Made by a program: the position numbers and the translations under genes
Shown: in pieces, positions 27,024 through 36,900 of the stretch
Layout: each line of letters opens with the position of its first letter
Numbering within the stretch: the first letter of the stretch is position 1
Assembly: GCA_031281225.1 (NCBI GenBank)
Contig: JAITFQ010000064.1
Span: 1-42,188, forward strand
Origin: Chitinispirillales bacterium
GTDB lineage: Bacteria > Fibrobacterota > Chitinivibrionia > Chitinivibrionales > Chitinispirillaceae
Direction of reading: 5' to 3'
Length of the DNA: 42,188 nucleotides
The notes under the pieces: generated by a model
Database searches by the model: none
The model's input: only the letters and a program-made list of their open reading frames with translations
Told to the model about the DNA's origin: nothing

Positions 27024-27850
27024 TGGCCCATGCCTCCTCTATTAATTTTTTTGATAATTAACTTGAATAACATTACGCAAACGGTTGTTACGACAAGATA
27101 AATCAGGGCCACCAAAAGCAGCGGAAAATAAGCGTCGTAGGTGCGGCTGCGTATGATGTCCCCCGCCCGCGTTAAATCCTGAATCGCTATAAAACCGACT
27201 ATCGCGGTTGCCTTGACCAGTTCAACGAATCCGTTCATGTAAGCGGGCAAGGCGCGGCGTACCGCTTGCGGCATGGTAACCGCTATAAACGTTCCGGCCG
27301 GCGAAAACCCGATACTTTGCGCCGCTTCAATTTCTACGGGATCAACGGCGCCTATCGCGCCTTTAAGATTTTGCGCCACAGACGCGCCGGTTGTCATGGT
27401 GAACGCCGCCACGGCAACAAGAATATTTGAAATATCCACACTGCTGAAAATTATATAATAGGCTATCATAAGCAACACTGCTGCCGGCGTTCCGTAAATA
27501 AGGCTGCAGTAAAGATTCGCGAGGCGCTTCGCAAGCTTATTTTTCCGCAAGAGTACGAAGCAAACAAAACTCCCCCAAAGAGTGCCGAAAATCTGCGCGG
27601 CAACAGAAATAAGCATCGTAACGCCGAGGCCGTTAAGTATCAACTTCCAGCGGTTTTCGGTAATGAGATTGCGCTCTACCCCTGTTTTTACCCAATCGGA
27701 AAAAGAAAAAGGCGTTTCCAAAGCGGCGCTTCCGCCCACGGCGTAAACATGCTCCCTATCCGGCGGCGCGGCTTCCATTTGCAGTGAACATACCGCAAAA
27801 AACACTACGCTGAGCAGAATTACGGCTAACAATCCGCTTTTTTTAATCAC
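27020..27850 (-). CDS. ABC transporter permease, paralogue that has lost its substrate-binding domain
   Basis: A 276-residue HisM/GlnP-type permease, first gene of the transporter operon. From residue about 54 ([15 protein letters not shown]) to the end it is a close paralogue of the permease half of the fusion protein at 24388-25941. Its N-terminus still carries that protein's hydrophobic leader and the PPD-EH-YA motif. The whole binding domain in between (about 240 residues) is absent, so the leader now runs straight into the permease. The EAA-loop region ([32 protein letters not shown]) is intact. It can form a heterodimer with the fusion protein, which would give one binding domain per transporter half-pair; this is inference. 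Confidence 0.9.
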   Translation of the reverse strand: MIKKSGLLAVILLSVVFFAVCSLQMEAAPPDREHVYAVGGSAALETPFSFSDWVKTGVERNLITENRWKLILNGLGVTMLISVAAQIFGTLWGSFVCFVLLRKNKLAKRLANLYCSLIYGTPAAVLLMIAYYIIFSSVDISNILVAVAAFTMTTGASVAQNLKGAIGAVDPVEIEAAQSIGFSPAGTFIAVTMPQAVRRALPAYMNGFVELVKATAIVGFIAIQDLTRAGDIIRSRTYDAYFPLLLVALIYLVVTTVCVMLFKLIIKKINRGGMGQ

Positions 27851-27939
27851 CTTTTGTCTCCGGCAAACATATTTATAAAAAATTTTGCAGTCCTCTTCCT
27901 GCGGCCGCCATTTTCTTCAAGACGGGCAGTGTTTCAGTC

Positions 27940-29643
27940 TCAGCCTAATTTTCCGACCTCGCAATTTTTCCCGCAGAAACCGATACCGTATTTCATAATG
28001 TTGTCATAGCCGTCGTCGTCCCAGTATGCGGCGTAGTTGTTATCTTCGATTTGTTTCAGGGCTTCGGCGCACGCGGCGGGTAGTTCGCGGAATTTTTTTG
28101 CTACTTTGAATTCAAATATGACCGCCTTGCCCGTTCTTTTGTTGACAGCGTACATGACTAGATCGCTGCGCCCCTTTCCGCTTTCGCGGTTGGACGTGAC
28201 GCGGTAGCCGTCAAGACGGGACAGGATGCCGGCCATGAATCCGTGGTAAAAGTTTTCAGCGCTGTCCATGAAGCTGATACTTTCTCCGAGAAGCGCTTCA
28301 AGTTCGGTTTGGAAAGTTTCGGCGTCGCCAGTCAAAATAGCGTTAAAAAATGTGTCGAGATTTTTTCCGGATATGCGTTCGTTAAACCATTCCTGTATCT
28401 TGTTCTCAAAAATAATCCCCAGTTCCATATTGGGAATTTTCATTTCAACAATTATTCTCCCCTTACCGTCGGCGGTCTCGCCCACTTTCTTCAGATAGCC
28501 GGTGAAGAAGAGGAAATTCCATAGATTGTCGTTGCTTTTATATATTTCATCGTAGGTTATGTCTTCGTGGATCAATTTTGAAATTGTTCCGCCCGCCGTC
28601 AGGGTTTCGAGGTCCGCTTTTGTTTCGCTGTCCGCTCTGTTTATCAATTCGCGGACGATTTCGTTGCCGCTGGTGTTTGACCAGTAGGGCTTGGGGAGTT
28701 CATTTATGTTCACAAGCCACTTGCTTACAGCGTGTATTCCGCTCCAGGGGTTGTATACTTCCGTGTTTCCAAACAAATAGCCGTCATACCAATCCCTGAC
28801 AGCCTCCCTTTTGTCCATAAGGCCATAGTATTCGAGCATTGCATCCATCTCGCATTGAGTAAAACCGAAGCGCTCGGAATAGTATGTATCCAATATTGAT
28901 ATAACATCCGGATTATTAAGCCCCGTAAAAATGCTCTCTTTGGAAACCCGCAGGCAACCGGTCATCACCGCGAATTGCAGGTGCGGGCTGTCTTTGAGCG
29001 AACTGCTCAGAAGCGGTCGGATGAAGTTTATCATCTCTTCATAAAAACCGCGAAACCACGCGTTTTCGAGGGGAACATCGTATTCGTCGATTAAAATTAT
29101 GGGTTTTTTGTTGTAATGATTCGCCAAACATTCGCTAAGAAACGCGAGGGAATCGGAATAATTGATAGAAGAGCCGCTGCCATTGGCTATTTTTTCGAAC
29201 AGATCACGATTTTTTTGTGAAGTGATTTTTTCCGCAAGGTAACCATGCCGCTCAAACTCTTTGGCGATGTTCTTCTTTAACTGCGCGTATGACTCCTCAA
29301 AACTCGCCCGCTTCGCCTCCTTAAAACTCAAGAATATCACCGGATACCTGCCCTGATGCTGCAGATACCGCTCCCCCGCGCTCTCTATCTTCAGCCCATT
29401 GAACAGCGCCCGCGTGTCCTTGCCGCCAAACGGCGTAGTGTCCTCAAAGAAGCATTTGAGCATAGTCTGGTTCAGCGTCTTGCCGAACCGCCGCGGACGG
29501 GTACAGAGGGTGACCTCCGCGCCCTTGTCCAGCAAATCCTTAACAAATAGTGTCTTATCCACATAGTAATAGCCGCCTTCCATAACTTTCTCGAAAGACG
29601 ACTTGCCTATCGGCAGCGGAGTTTTGATTGTTTCGTTGTTCAT
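27940..29643 (-). CDS. AAA-ATPase-like protein with C-terminal PD-(D/E)XK nuclease domain (DUF1703)
   Basis: A full-length, 567-residue member of a large paralogous family common in gut anaerobes. The N-terminal ATPase-like part has the family opening (LPIGKSSFEKVMEGGYYYVDKT), a P-loop-like RPRRFGKT (about residues 49-56) and Walker-B-like PIILIDEYDVPL. The C-terminal 120 residues carry the nuclease fold with GRSDLVMYAVN ... AVIFEFKVAK (the D and E-x-K triad). Biological role is not established; relation to mobile elements or defence has been suggested for the family. No Shine-Dalgarno sequence precedes the ATG; instead an AT-only palindrome ends 6 bases upstream, so the messenger may be leaderless. 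A broken relative lies at 7275-7505. Confidence 0.9.
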   Translation of the reverse strand: MNNETIKTPLPIGKSSFEKVMEGGYYYVDKTLFVKDLLDKGAEVTLCTRPRRFGKTLNQTMLKCFFEDTTPFGGKDTRALFNGLKIESAGERYLQHQGRYPVIFLSFKEAKRASFEESYAQLKKNIAKEFERHGYLAEKITSQKNRDLFEKIANGSGSSINYSDSLAFLSECLANHYNKKPIILIDEYDVPLENAWFRGFYEEMINFIRPLLSSSLKDSPHLQFAVMTGCLRVSKESIFTGLNNPDVISILDTYYSERFGFTQCEMDAMLEYYGLMDKREAVRDWYDGYLFGNTEVYNPWSGIHAVSKWLVNINELPKPYWSNTSGNEIVRELINRADSETKADLETLTAGGTISKLIHEDITYDEIYKSNDNLWNFLFFTGYLKKVGETADGKGRIIVEMKIPNMELGIIFENKIQEWFNERISGKNLDTFFNAILTGDAETFQTELEALLGESISFMDSAENFYHGFMAGILSRLDGYRVTSNRESGKGRSDLVMYAVNKRTGKAVIFEFKVAKKFRELPAACAEALKQIEDNNYAAYWDDDGYDNIMKYGIGFCGKNCEVGKLG

Positions 29644-29648
29644 GGGTA

Positions 29649-29662
29649 ATAATATATATTAT
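29649..29662. promoter_or_regulatory. AT-only palindrome at the start of the AAA-ATPase/nuclease gene, copy 2
   Basis: ATAATATATATTAT, a perfect 14-base palindrome, ends 6 bases upstream of the start codon (gene on the minus strand). It contains TATAAT-like -10 sequences close to the ATG and takes the place where a ribosome site is expected, so it may be the -10 element of a leaderless message. Confidence 0.45.
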
Positions 29663-29766
29663 GGGCGGGGGATGGCATTAGAAGATTAACGTCAAAATTA
29701 ATTTGTCCGGCGGGCTTATACGGTTTTGGAGGCAGGCTTTGAGGCCAATGGAGAGCCTCCCCGCCC

Positions 29767-30234
29767 CTATGTGTGCTCGCCTCTGATATCTGGCGGCAGG
29801 TTGGGTTTTACGGAGGCTTTTACCGCGAGGTCGTCGCAGCGTTCGTTTTCTGGGTGGCCGCTGTGGCCGCGGACCCATTTAAACGCCACTTTGTGACGGT
29901 TAATCGCGCAGAGTAAGCGCTCCCACAGATCAGGATTTAACGCTTTTTCCTTTTTGTTGCGCATCCAACCAGCGGCTTTCCATTTTTCCGCCCAGCCTTT
30001 CTCTATGCTGTTCACTATGTACTGCGAGTCGGTGGTGACGGTCACGTCGCACGGCTCTCTCAGCGATTCAAGCGCGACGATCACACCCATGAGCTCCATG
30101 CGGTTATTTGTCGTACCGGAGTATCCTTTCGAAAGTTCCTTTACGGTACCCTTGTATTTAAGCAAAACCCCGTACCCACCAGGGCCGGGGTTGCCGGAAC
30201 ACGCGCCGTCTGTAAAAATTTCTACTTTTTTCAT
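29767..30234 (-). CDS. rnhA: Ribonuclease HI
   Basis: RNase HI removes the RNA strand of RNA-DNA hybrids such as primers and R-loops. The 155-residue protein has all catalytic carboxylates: Asp9 (FTDGACSGNPG), Glu47 (NNRMELMG), Asp69 (TTDSQY) and Asp134 (NERCDDLA), and His124 in RGHSGHPEN. The basic handle region (GWAEKWKAAGWMRNKKEK) is the one found in the Escherichia coli enzyme. The start lies only 2 bases after the stop of the upstream GH5 cellulase gene, so it is expected to be made from the same transcript, although the functions are unrelated. Confidence 0.97.
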   Translation of the reverse strand: MKKVEIFTDGACSGNPGPGGYGVLLKYKGTVKELSKGYSGTTNNRMELMGVIVALESLREPCDVTVTTDSQYIVNSIEKGWAEKWKAAGWMRNKKEKALNPDLWERLLCAINRHKVAFKWVRGHSGHPENERCDDLAVKASVKPNLPPDIRGEHT

Positions 30235-30236
30235 TA

Positions 30237-31811
30237 TTACCTGACAACAATCGCCGAAACACTCTTGACGCCAGTGACCGCCCCCCTTACTTCCACAAAA
30301 TACCGGCCGGAGGGCAGATTGCCAAGAGAATAGCTTCCGTTACCGCCGCTGATATTAAAGTTCGCGCGAATCCTGCCTCTTACATCAATCATCCTCACTT
30401 GAAAATCGGTGTCTGTGGACGACGATACGTTCAGCGTCCTGCCCCGTACGGCGACGCTGGGGCGGGTGGTTGCGGGCCTCGCGGTGATTGAACGGCCAGC
30501 GATTGATACCGGTTCAAGTCCGGCAAGTTCCCTGAATCCGTTAAGCATTCCCACGTCGACGAAGTTGGCTATGTGCCTGTCATAGTAATAGATGATTTCG
30601 CCGTCTGAGGCGTCCAACTGAACGTCCCAAAGTACCGGGAGCATACCACGGTCGAGCATGGCCTTGGTTACGGCAAGCGTATACATACGGACAGATTCCC
30701 GTTCTCTTAGAAACGTGGCATCCCAACTGGCGACGCCATATTCGCCTATTATGACGGGGATACCCTTGTCAACGAAATTGACTTTCATTTTGTCCAAATA
30801 ATTATTTAGTTCCAAATAGTCGGCTGGTGTTCCCCATGTCGTCATAGGATGTATCCATTCACCCCAATTTACCGGTTCCGTGATATGAGTAAAAGCGAAC
30901 GGGTCGTAATAATGGACCGATACGGCAAGACGGTTTTCTGTGTCGGTAGGCATCTGGAATAGCGGGTCACATGTGAGGTCAATGTTGGTATTATACCCCT
31001 GAACCTGCAGATGCCGCCTGGCGTTATTGCCACCCTGTGAACGAATTTCATCAACGAACGCCTGATTGATGGCGTTCAAAATCCCGAAAGAGCGTGCCTT
31101 CGCTTCCTCGTTACCCCGCCAGTTGGGGGCGCCTGAATTCCATTCATCACTATTCCAAATGGCGCTCCACCCTCCCTCTTCGTTAAGCGACGCAAACATC
31201 AGAAAATCGCTGTAATCCTTAAAATGATCGCCGACCTGCTCCCAAATCCGCAGGAATCTCCTCATGCTTCCAACAGAATCGGTCGGGAAATTGTCCCACC
31301 ATCCGCCATCCCAGTGGATATTGAGAATCACGTACATATCTTCGTCCAAAATCCAGTCGACGACCTCCTGAACGCGAGTCATCAAACCTGGCATAATGTT
31401 ATAATTGCCGTCTCTCTGCATGCCGTTAGACCATGCAACCGGAACACGGACTGTTTTGAATCCGGCATTCGCGTATCCTTTTATCATATCCCTGGTTATA
31501 ATCGGACTGCCCCACGCCCTTTCAAAATCACCGGCGCTAGGGTTTGCCGGATCCGGTAGCCAAGTTGTAATCCAGTCGCACACCTGCCCTTCCGCACCAG
31601 TACACATAACCCCTCTGGCCTCTTCAGAAACACACGCGTCAAACGTGTTTCCCAAATTAATCCCCAACCCCATGTCCTCGACAAGCTTCTGCGTGGTAAT
31701 ATCGCGCATCCCCGAAGCGTTCGCGCTGGAAACTGCCGCCCCGGTGAAAAGCAAAACCGCCGCCATAAAAAGCGACACCGCGTTAGCGCTAACACAATGT
31801 TTTTTCGACAT
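30237..31811 (-). CDS. Secreted GH5 family cellulase (endoglucanase) with T9SS-like tail
   Basis: A 524-residue glycoside hydrolase family 5 enzyme predicted to cut beta-1,4-glucan outside the cell. AGGAGG 9 bases before the ATG at 31811 decides the start; the frame extends to 31856 without support. Residues 1-33 are a signal peptide ending AVSSANA. The domain starts GLGINLGNTFDAC; RVPVAWS and HWDGGWWDN follow. Asn210-Glu211 (SLNEEGG) is the acid/base and Glu357 (IIGEYG) the nucleophile. The last 75 residues (FQVRMIDVRGRIRANFNI ... LPSGRYFVEVRG) match a Por/T9SS C-terminal sorting domain. The pattern resembles GH5 subfamily 4 enzymes, but I cannot settle the subfamily. It is followed 2 bases later by rnhA. 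Confidence 0.93.
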   Translation of the reverse strand: MSKKHCVSANAVSLFMAAVLLFTGAAVSSANASGMRDITTQKLVEDMGLGINLGNTFDACVSEEARGVMCTGAEGQVCDWITTWLPDPANPSAGDFERAWGSPIITRDMIKGYANAGFKTVRVPVAWSNGMQRDGNYNIMPGLMTRVQEVVDWILDEDMYVILNIHWDGGWWDNFPTDSVGSMRRFLRIWEQVGDHFKDYSDFLMFASLNEEGGWSAIWNSDEWNSGAPNWRGNEEAKARSFGILNAINQAFVDEIRSQGGNNARRHLQVQGYNTNIDLTCDPLFQMPTDTENRLAVSVHYYDPFAFTHITEPVNWGEWIHPMTTWGTPADYLELNNYLDKMKVNFVDKGIPVIIGEYGVASWDATFLRERESVRMYTLAVTKAMLDRGMLPVLWDVQLDASDGEIIYYYDRHIANFVDVGMLNGFRELAGLEPVSIAGRSITARPATTRPSVAVRGRTLNVSSSTDTDFQVRMIDVRGRIRANFNISGGNGSYSLGNLPSGRYFVEVRGAVTGVKSVSAIVVR

Positions 31812-31976
31812 AAACACAAACCTCCTTAAATGAATGTATATGGTATTGAAACGCACCTCTCCCCGATCGTATCACACAGAGCCATTACGTCTGCACACGT
31901 AAAGATACTATTTGTACATGACACAGTCAAATTCTTTTTTGTTTTTGGTTGCTGATGTCCCGCCCTCCGGCATCCG

Positions 31977-33881
31977 CTACTTTAGCAACATTCTGACCGA
32001 CCTGTTCCACGATCCCGCGCTTGCCCGAACGACATACGCGCCCCTGGGCAAATCGTTCATCCTTATCGCGTGATCGCCCTGCCTTAACTCTATCGTGCGG
32101 ACCCTCGCGCCTTTCAGGTCGAAAATATCAATCTTGCCATCATGAGCCAAACGTACTTGCAATACCCGTCCCGACATCCTTACGGACTGGCCGGCGCTAA
32201 CTGCGGGACGGTTGTTGGCGGACGGGCGGACAGACACTACTTCGCCATCCGGATCGCCCAAACACCAGACGTCGCGCACCCAAATTTCACCCTCGTCCCC
32301 GCTACTGGCCTCCATAAACCCTACGTACCACCTCAGGGTTGTAACTTTCGTGACGTCTTGAGGTACGGGTGGATTTCCCCATCCGAACTGTTGGAAATAT
32401 TCCCAGGGTATCCTTACTGTCGTCCAGTCCTCAGCCGCGCCTGTGGGTTTTGTATTGTAATGGTAGTCCCAACCGTTTTCGCCGTTTACGTCGCTCTGTT
32501 CCGGACGCAATGTGTGTTTGCTGCCTCTATACGTGTAGCCTATACCCCACTCGCAACGTGACACATCGCCCACGAGTCCTATGCCGGCGTATGGCTCGTG
32601 TGTGAGGGTGCCCCTGTCCAATTTAAACTTCATATTGAGAATACCATCATCCGTCACTCCCCAATCAAGCGTAGTGGTAGTGTTGGGTACGCCCACGTTC
32701 CAATTGCCGGTACTCACTAACGGTATCTGCGAGCGCAAGCCGGCAAATGCGGGCCAGCCGTCGTCTGATTCGAGCACAATCGTTGAGTCGCCGGTCAGCC
32801 AGCGGTAGATATAGCGGCCGTGGGGGGTCATGTTGTCGGGGTTGGTCCAGTTGGCGAGAACGCCGGGGCCGAGGTTCAGCGGGTTAGACCACCCGTTCCA
32901 ATAGTCAAGGGCATTTCCAACAACAGCCGCCGACCACGCGCACGACGATATTTTGAGCGAATCCAAAAAATGGTGCCACAAATCGGTCTGATCAAAAGCG
33001 TAGGGGATGGTGTCGGAGGCGTCGTTTGTGCCCCACTCGGAGACAAAGACGGGGAAATTTCTGTCAAGCACGTCTAAAATGAGTTGGCGGTAGCTTTTTC
33101 CGACAGCCCAGTGATTTGAATTGAGTTGGTGGGCGCGGGCGTAGAAGTGAAACGACATCGCCATGTTTTCAAAGGGTTTGCCCTCGGAATCGACGGGAGG
33201 GTCGTCCGCCGGGATATCCGGTCTTGAACTCCAAGTAGGATTGCCGACGATAATCAGGTTATCAAAACCCTTCGCGCGTATCGCCCCGATAACCGCTTCG
33301 GAGTAGGGCTTGACCTGCGTCGCCCAGGTGGCCGCCGCCCCGATTGGTTCGTTGTATATTTCGAAGATCACAGCGGGATTGTTGCCCCATTTGCCAGCCA
33401 GCGTGTCGTTTGTGAAAAACTCAATCGCCCGCGCCGTGTTTTCAGGTGTGTGTGCGTTGTGCGCGTGCCAGTCCACAACTACATAGACGCCGCGTGAGAT
33501 AGCGTGGTCGGTAACGAACTTCAACCGCTCCCAGTTCCCTTGCGGGTCGGTGTCGTAGCCGCCGTCGTCTCTCGCATCCGGATTTTCGTTAATCCCTAGC
33601 GGAAACCGAATAACCTGCGCTTTCCACCCGTCGATCATCGCGTCAACCGCGTCGGTGATGAAAAAATGGCGGCCGCCCCAATTACTGTGGCTCCAGTAGA
33701 AGCTCGGCCCCTTGAGCTGCACCGCCTCCCCGCCCGAATGCTCGCCCACAATCCTGTTACCGTCAGCAAATAACCGCCCGTACCGCGCCACCGGGCCGTC
33801 GCCGGCAAAAGCAGGCGTGAACGACATGGCGGCCATCGCCAAAAGAAAGACAGCGGCACCGAGAATATCTGTGCGTTTCAT
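31977..33881 (-). CDS. Secreted GH5 endoglucanase with beta-sandwich (CBM-like) module and T9SS-like tail
   Basis: A 634-residue exported enzyme. Residues 1-26 are a signal peptide ending in AFA. The GH5 domain (about 30-350) has QVIRFPLGIN and VVVDWHAH, acid/base Glu178 (IYNEPIG) and nucleophile Glu282 (FVSEWGTND), which is typical of subfamily 2. Residues about 370-550 form a beta-rich module resembling family 11/30-type carbohydrate-binding domains (TLRWYVGFMEASSGDEGEIWVRDVW). The final 70 residues are a Por/T9SS tail (KIDIFDLKGARVRTIEL ... DLPRGAYVVRASAG). It lies between the large phosphoesterase gene and the other cellulase on the same strand; a hairpin before it makes separate regulation likely. 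Confidence 0.93.
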   Translation of the reverse strand: MKRTDILGAAVFLLAMAAMSFTPAFAGDGPVARYGRLFADGNRIVGEHSGGEAVQLKGPSFYWSHSNWGGRHFFITDAVDAMIDGWKAQVIRFPLGINENPDARDDGGYDTDPQGNWERLKFVTDHAISRGVYVVVDWHAHNAHTPENTARAIEFFTNDTLAGKWGNNPAVIFEIYNEPIGAAATWATQVKPYSEAVIGAIRAKGFDNLIIVGNPTWSSRPDIPADDPPVDSEGKPFENMAMSFHFYARAHQLNSNHWAVGKSYRQLILDVLDRNFPVFVSEWGTNDASDTIPYAFDQTDLWHHFLDSLKISSCAWSAAVVGNALDYWNGWSNPLNLGPGVLANWTNPDNMTPHGRYIYRWLTGDSTIVLESDDGWPAFAGLRSQIPLVSTGNWNVGVPNTTTTLDWGVTDDGILNMKFKLDRGTLTHEPYAGIGLVGDVSRCEWGIGYTYRGSKHTLRPEQSDVNGENGWDYHYNTKPTGAAEDWTTVRIPWEYFQQFGWGNPPVPQDVTKVTTLRWYVGFMEASSGDEGEIWVRDVWCLGDPDGEVVSVRPSANNRPAVSAGQSVRMSGRVLQVRLAHDGKIDIFDLKGARVRTIELRQGDHAIRMNDLPRGAYVVRASAGSWNRSVRMLLK

Positions 33882-33917
33882 AATTGAAACCCTTTCTTTG
33901 AGACTAGAAAATATGTA

Positions 33918-33939
33918 AGGGCAGCCTTACGGCCGCCCT
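33918..33939 (-). terminator. Hairpin after the metallophosphoesterase gene
   Basis: On the minus strand AGGGCGGCC pairs with GGCTGCCCT (one mismatch) around a 4-base loop, 27 bases after the stop of the 33966-39083 gene, followed by a T-rich stretch (TACATATTTTC). It probably reduces read-through into the GH5 gene that starts 37 bases further on. Confidence 0.55.
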
Positions 33940-33965
33940 CTTCTGCAAAAACGTGAACTGCCCGC

Positions 33966-36900
33966 TTACCTGACCCCAACCACCACCGACACCCGCTCAC
34001 GCTTGCCGTCGATGGCTGTCAATACGCCGTGTATCAAATATGTTCCTGTTGATACCGTTCTGCCGCGCGAATCGGTTAAATCCCACGAACCGACAACACG
34101 GCGAGGATTGGCCGCATCTGCGCCGTCAACAATATTCACACGATTGATGACATTACCCGACGCGTCGTAAATTGTCAATGCGCCGTCGTTTATGCGCTTG
34201 CCTTGCCAGAAGAAATTTACCGCTCCCGACGACCGCTCAACAGGATTCGGGCCTGCCGTAAATTCGCCCGACAGTATGGTGATGGGCGGGATGATAACTG
34301 CCACATCCTCGCCGCCAGTCGGAATTTCACGATCGGTTTCGCTAATTGATACCGGCGTGTCAAGCATTAAATACGCCGTTATGACATTCAGTTCGTCCCA
34401 GCCGTCGCTGTTGTGTGAAACTATGATTCTGCCGATTTGCGTAGTGCGCCAGAGGTCGTATGCCGGATGCAACTGGAGATCAATTGTGTATGTCCCTGAA
34501 ACAGCGTTATACACAGCGTTGTGTCCGGTAGTGCTTGCTCCCGTGGTGCTGTACGTTTGCTGATTCCAGTCTCCGAGACCGGGGGCGTTACCCGCTAAAA
34601 CGACGTCAACGTTGCCCGTTGGTCTGGCCGCCACTTCAAATACGATGTGGGTCGTCGAGCTTATCAGACTCGCGGTTAGCGGGCTTCCCGTTATGGTTCC
34701 CCACTCTCCGCTCACTCCGTTGGTTCCCCATCCGCGCTGCCTCAGTACGTTTCCAGCGGCGTCGTTAGTTGGAAGCGGAAGGATGAAGACAGTGTTGGGC
34801 CTGCTCCATGTGGGCGGTGTTCCGGCGCCGACACGTTCAAACGTCAGGATGTCGACGTTCGGGCCATTTGTGTATGTTGACGGAATACCTGAGCCGTTGT
34901 GAACCGCGCTCACGCCGTCGTTCATAAACACCATCTCGATGATAAAGTTGCCCGCTGGCAGGTAAATATTACCGCTTGCGGGTATCATCGGAGCGGTTTC
35001 CCATTCTCCCGCTGTGCCGTGGTTTGCCGGAATGCTAAACGACGTGAGTGTGTTGTAGTTCAGATCCCTTAAAAGCACCACCATTTCCGCATTTCGCGGG
35101 TTAATCGCGCCTAACTCTACACGATATTCACCCGCTTGCGCAACGTTCAGCTCATACCGTATCCACTCGCCCACGTGGGTTCTTGTTATGTGCGAGGCTG
35201 CTTGCGAGACACCGGGGCGGCGTCCTCCTGTAGCGTTAGCCGGAGCAAAACGGTTTTCGGTTCGCGGGCCGCCGGGAGCGGAATTTTCGGCAAAGGTTGT
35301 ATAGTTTTGCCCGAAAGTGCCGCCGGCGAAGCTATACTTCGTATTATGCGCGAAAAACCTGTCCCAGTAGTTTATATGATTCCAATGAGGATTTAACCTG
35401 AGAGTGTCAGTCATCCAGTCAACTAAACCCATTGTGTAAGTTCCCGTCGCCGGAATCTGGTGGATATCAATCCAGGGGCGCGGTATGTCGCTGGCACCCG
35501 CGAGGAAAGTGTCGAATGCCGCTCTTAACAGGGCGTATTGCGCATCAATTTCCTCTTGCGTAGACAGCGGGAGCGCGTTAACCTCCGCCGCGGGTTCAAA
35601 AACCACCCGTAATACAGCTATTGTTCCGGCGGGATACTGACCGGCCCACAAACCTTCAACAGCGACGGCAAGGGTATCCGCCACTTCTTTGACCAAAGCG
35701 GCAAGCAGGTCTTTGTTGGTTGTTGTTTCAAGTTCGTAATACCTGTCATAAATACCCATAAACGCGTTGTGTATCGCTGTCGGAGCCGCGCTGGAAGCGA
35801 CCGCTTTCGCGCTTGTTATCGCAGCTTGGAACGCGTTCCAGGTTGTACCGGTGATGTCGCCTTGCGGCAATGCTTCGGCGCCTGTAATCAATTGTTGTAA
35901 ATCACTATGCGTGGCGTTCTTGCGGAGCGTAATGCTACTGTGCATAACTTCCGGCGCGCCCGAAGGCAAGCGGGTGCTTGTGTTGTAAGGGATGACCCAA
36001 GTCTCGAATGTAAGGGAGTTGCCGTCGATCCTCATAATGGAATATTGCGCGAAGTCGTCATATTCCTCCGGGTCAGTGTACGCAACCCAGGGATGATGTG
36101 GAACTACTGATGTGTATTTTGGAAAGTCGGCGGGCGAACCTAAGGTCATATAGACTATGCCGTCCGGCGCGACAAACGTACCGGGATGTGGATCAAATAC
36201 AAGCTTTTTGTCCATGTTCCTCGCAAAATCAACGGGTCTTTGGTTTTGTACAACGGTGGTGCTGTCCATAAACAGAGAGCGTCCGTGAGTGTGGTCGTGC
36301 CCGTTTATAACGAAGTCGATACCGAACTCGTTAAGTACCGCTCCGAGCGCCTGCCTGCCGCTGCCGACCATACCGGCGGAGTGGCCGCTGCCGCTGCCGA
36401 AAATGTCATGGTGGAAAGTCGCGACTTTCCATGTGGCGTCGGGGTGTGAAGCCACGGCTTCTTGGATAAATGCCCTGTGCGCGTTAAGGCTGGCAGTGGT
36501 GTGGGTGATGTTGGTATTAAGGGATATGTACAGCGTATTCCCGTGGCTGAAGTAATGGTTGCCGCCGCCGCGCCGCTGGTTATCCGTGCTGGTGGGGCTT
36601 CCGTTCAGCCAGTTATGGTTCGGCCAGTTATATACCAGTGGAAGCAAGGCGAGATTTGGCTGATAGCCCGCGCCTCCCCTTTGGTCAACGGCATCGTGGT
36701 TACCGACGGTGGTAAACACCGGCAGGCTCCTGAGTTCAGGCGGAAACAAATAGGCGTCAATCTCAACCACATCGTTGGCATAAGCGGTGTTGTCGCCGGC
36801 GCTTATCATAAGGCTGGCGCCGCCCAACCCGTCCGCTCTCGCAACCGCGCTGGTGAGCGAGTGCGACCAGGCGTTCCTCATTCTTGTGACTGCGCCGGAT

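Noticed and set aside
29728-29760. GGAGGC/GCCTCC inverted repeat after rnhA
   Set aside because: A 6-bp stem with a 21-base loop and no T-run is within what chance gives in this G/C-rich gap.
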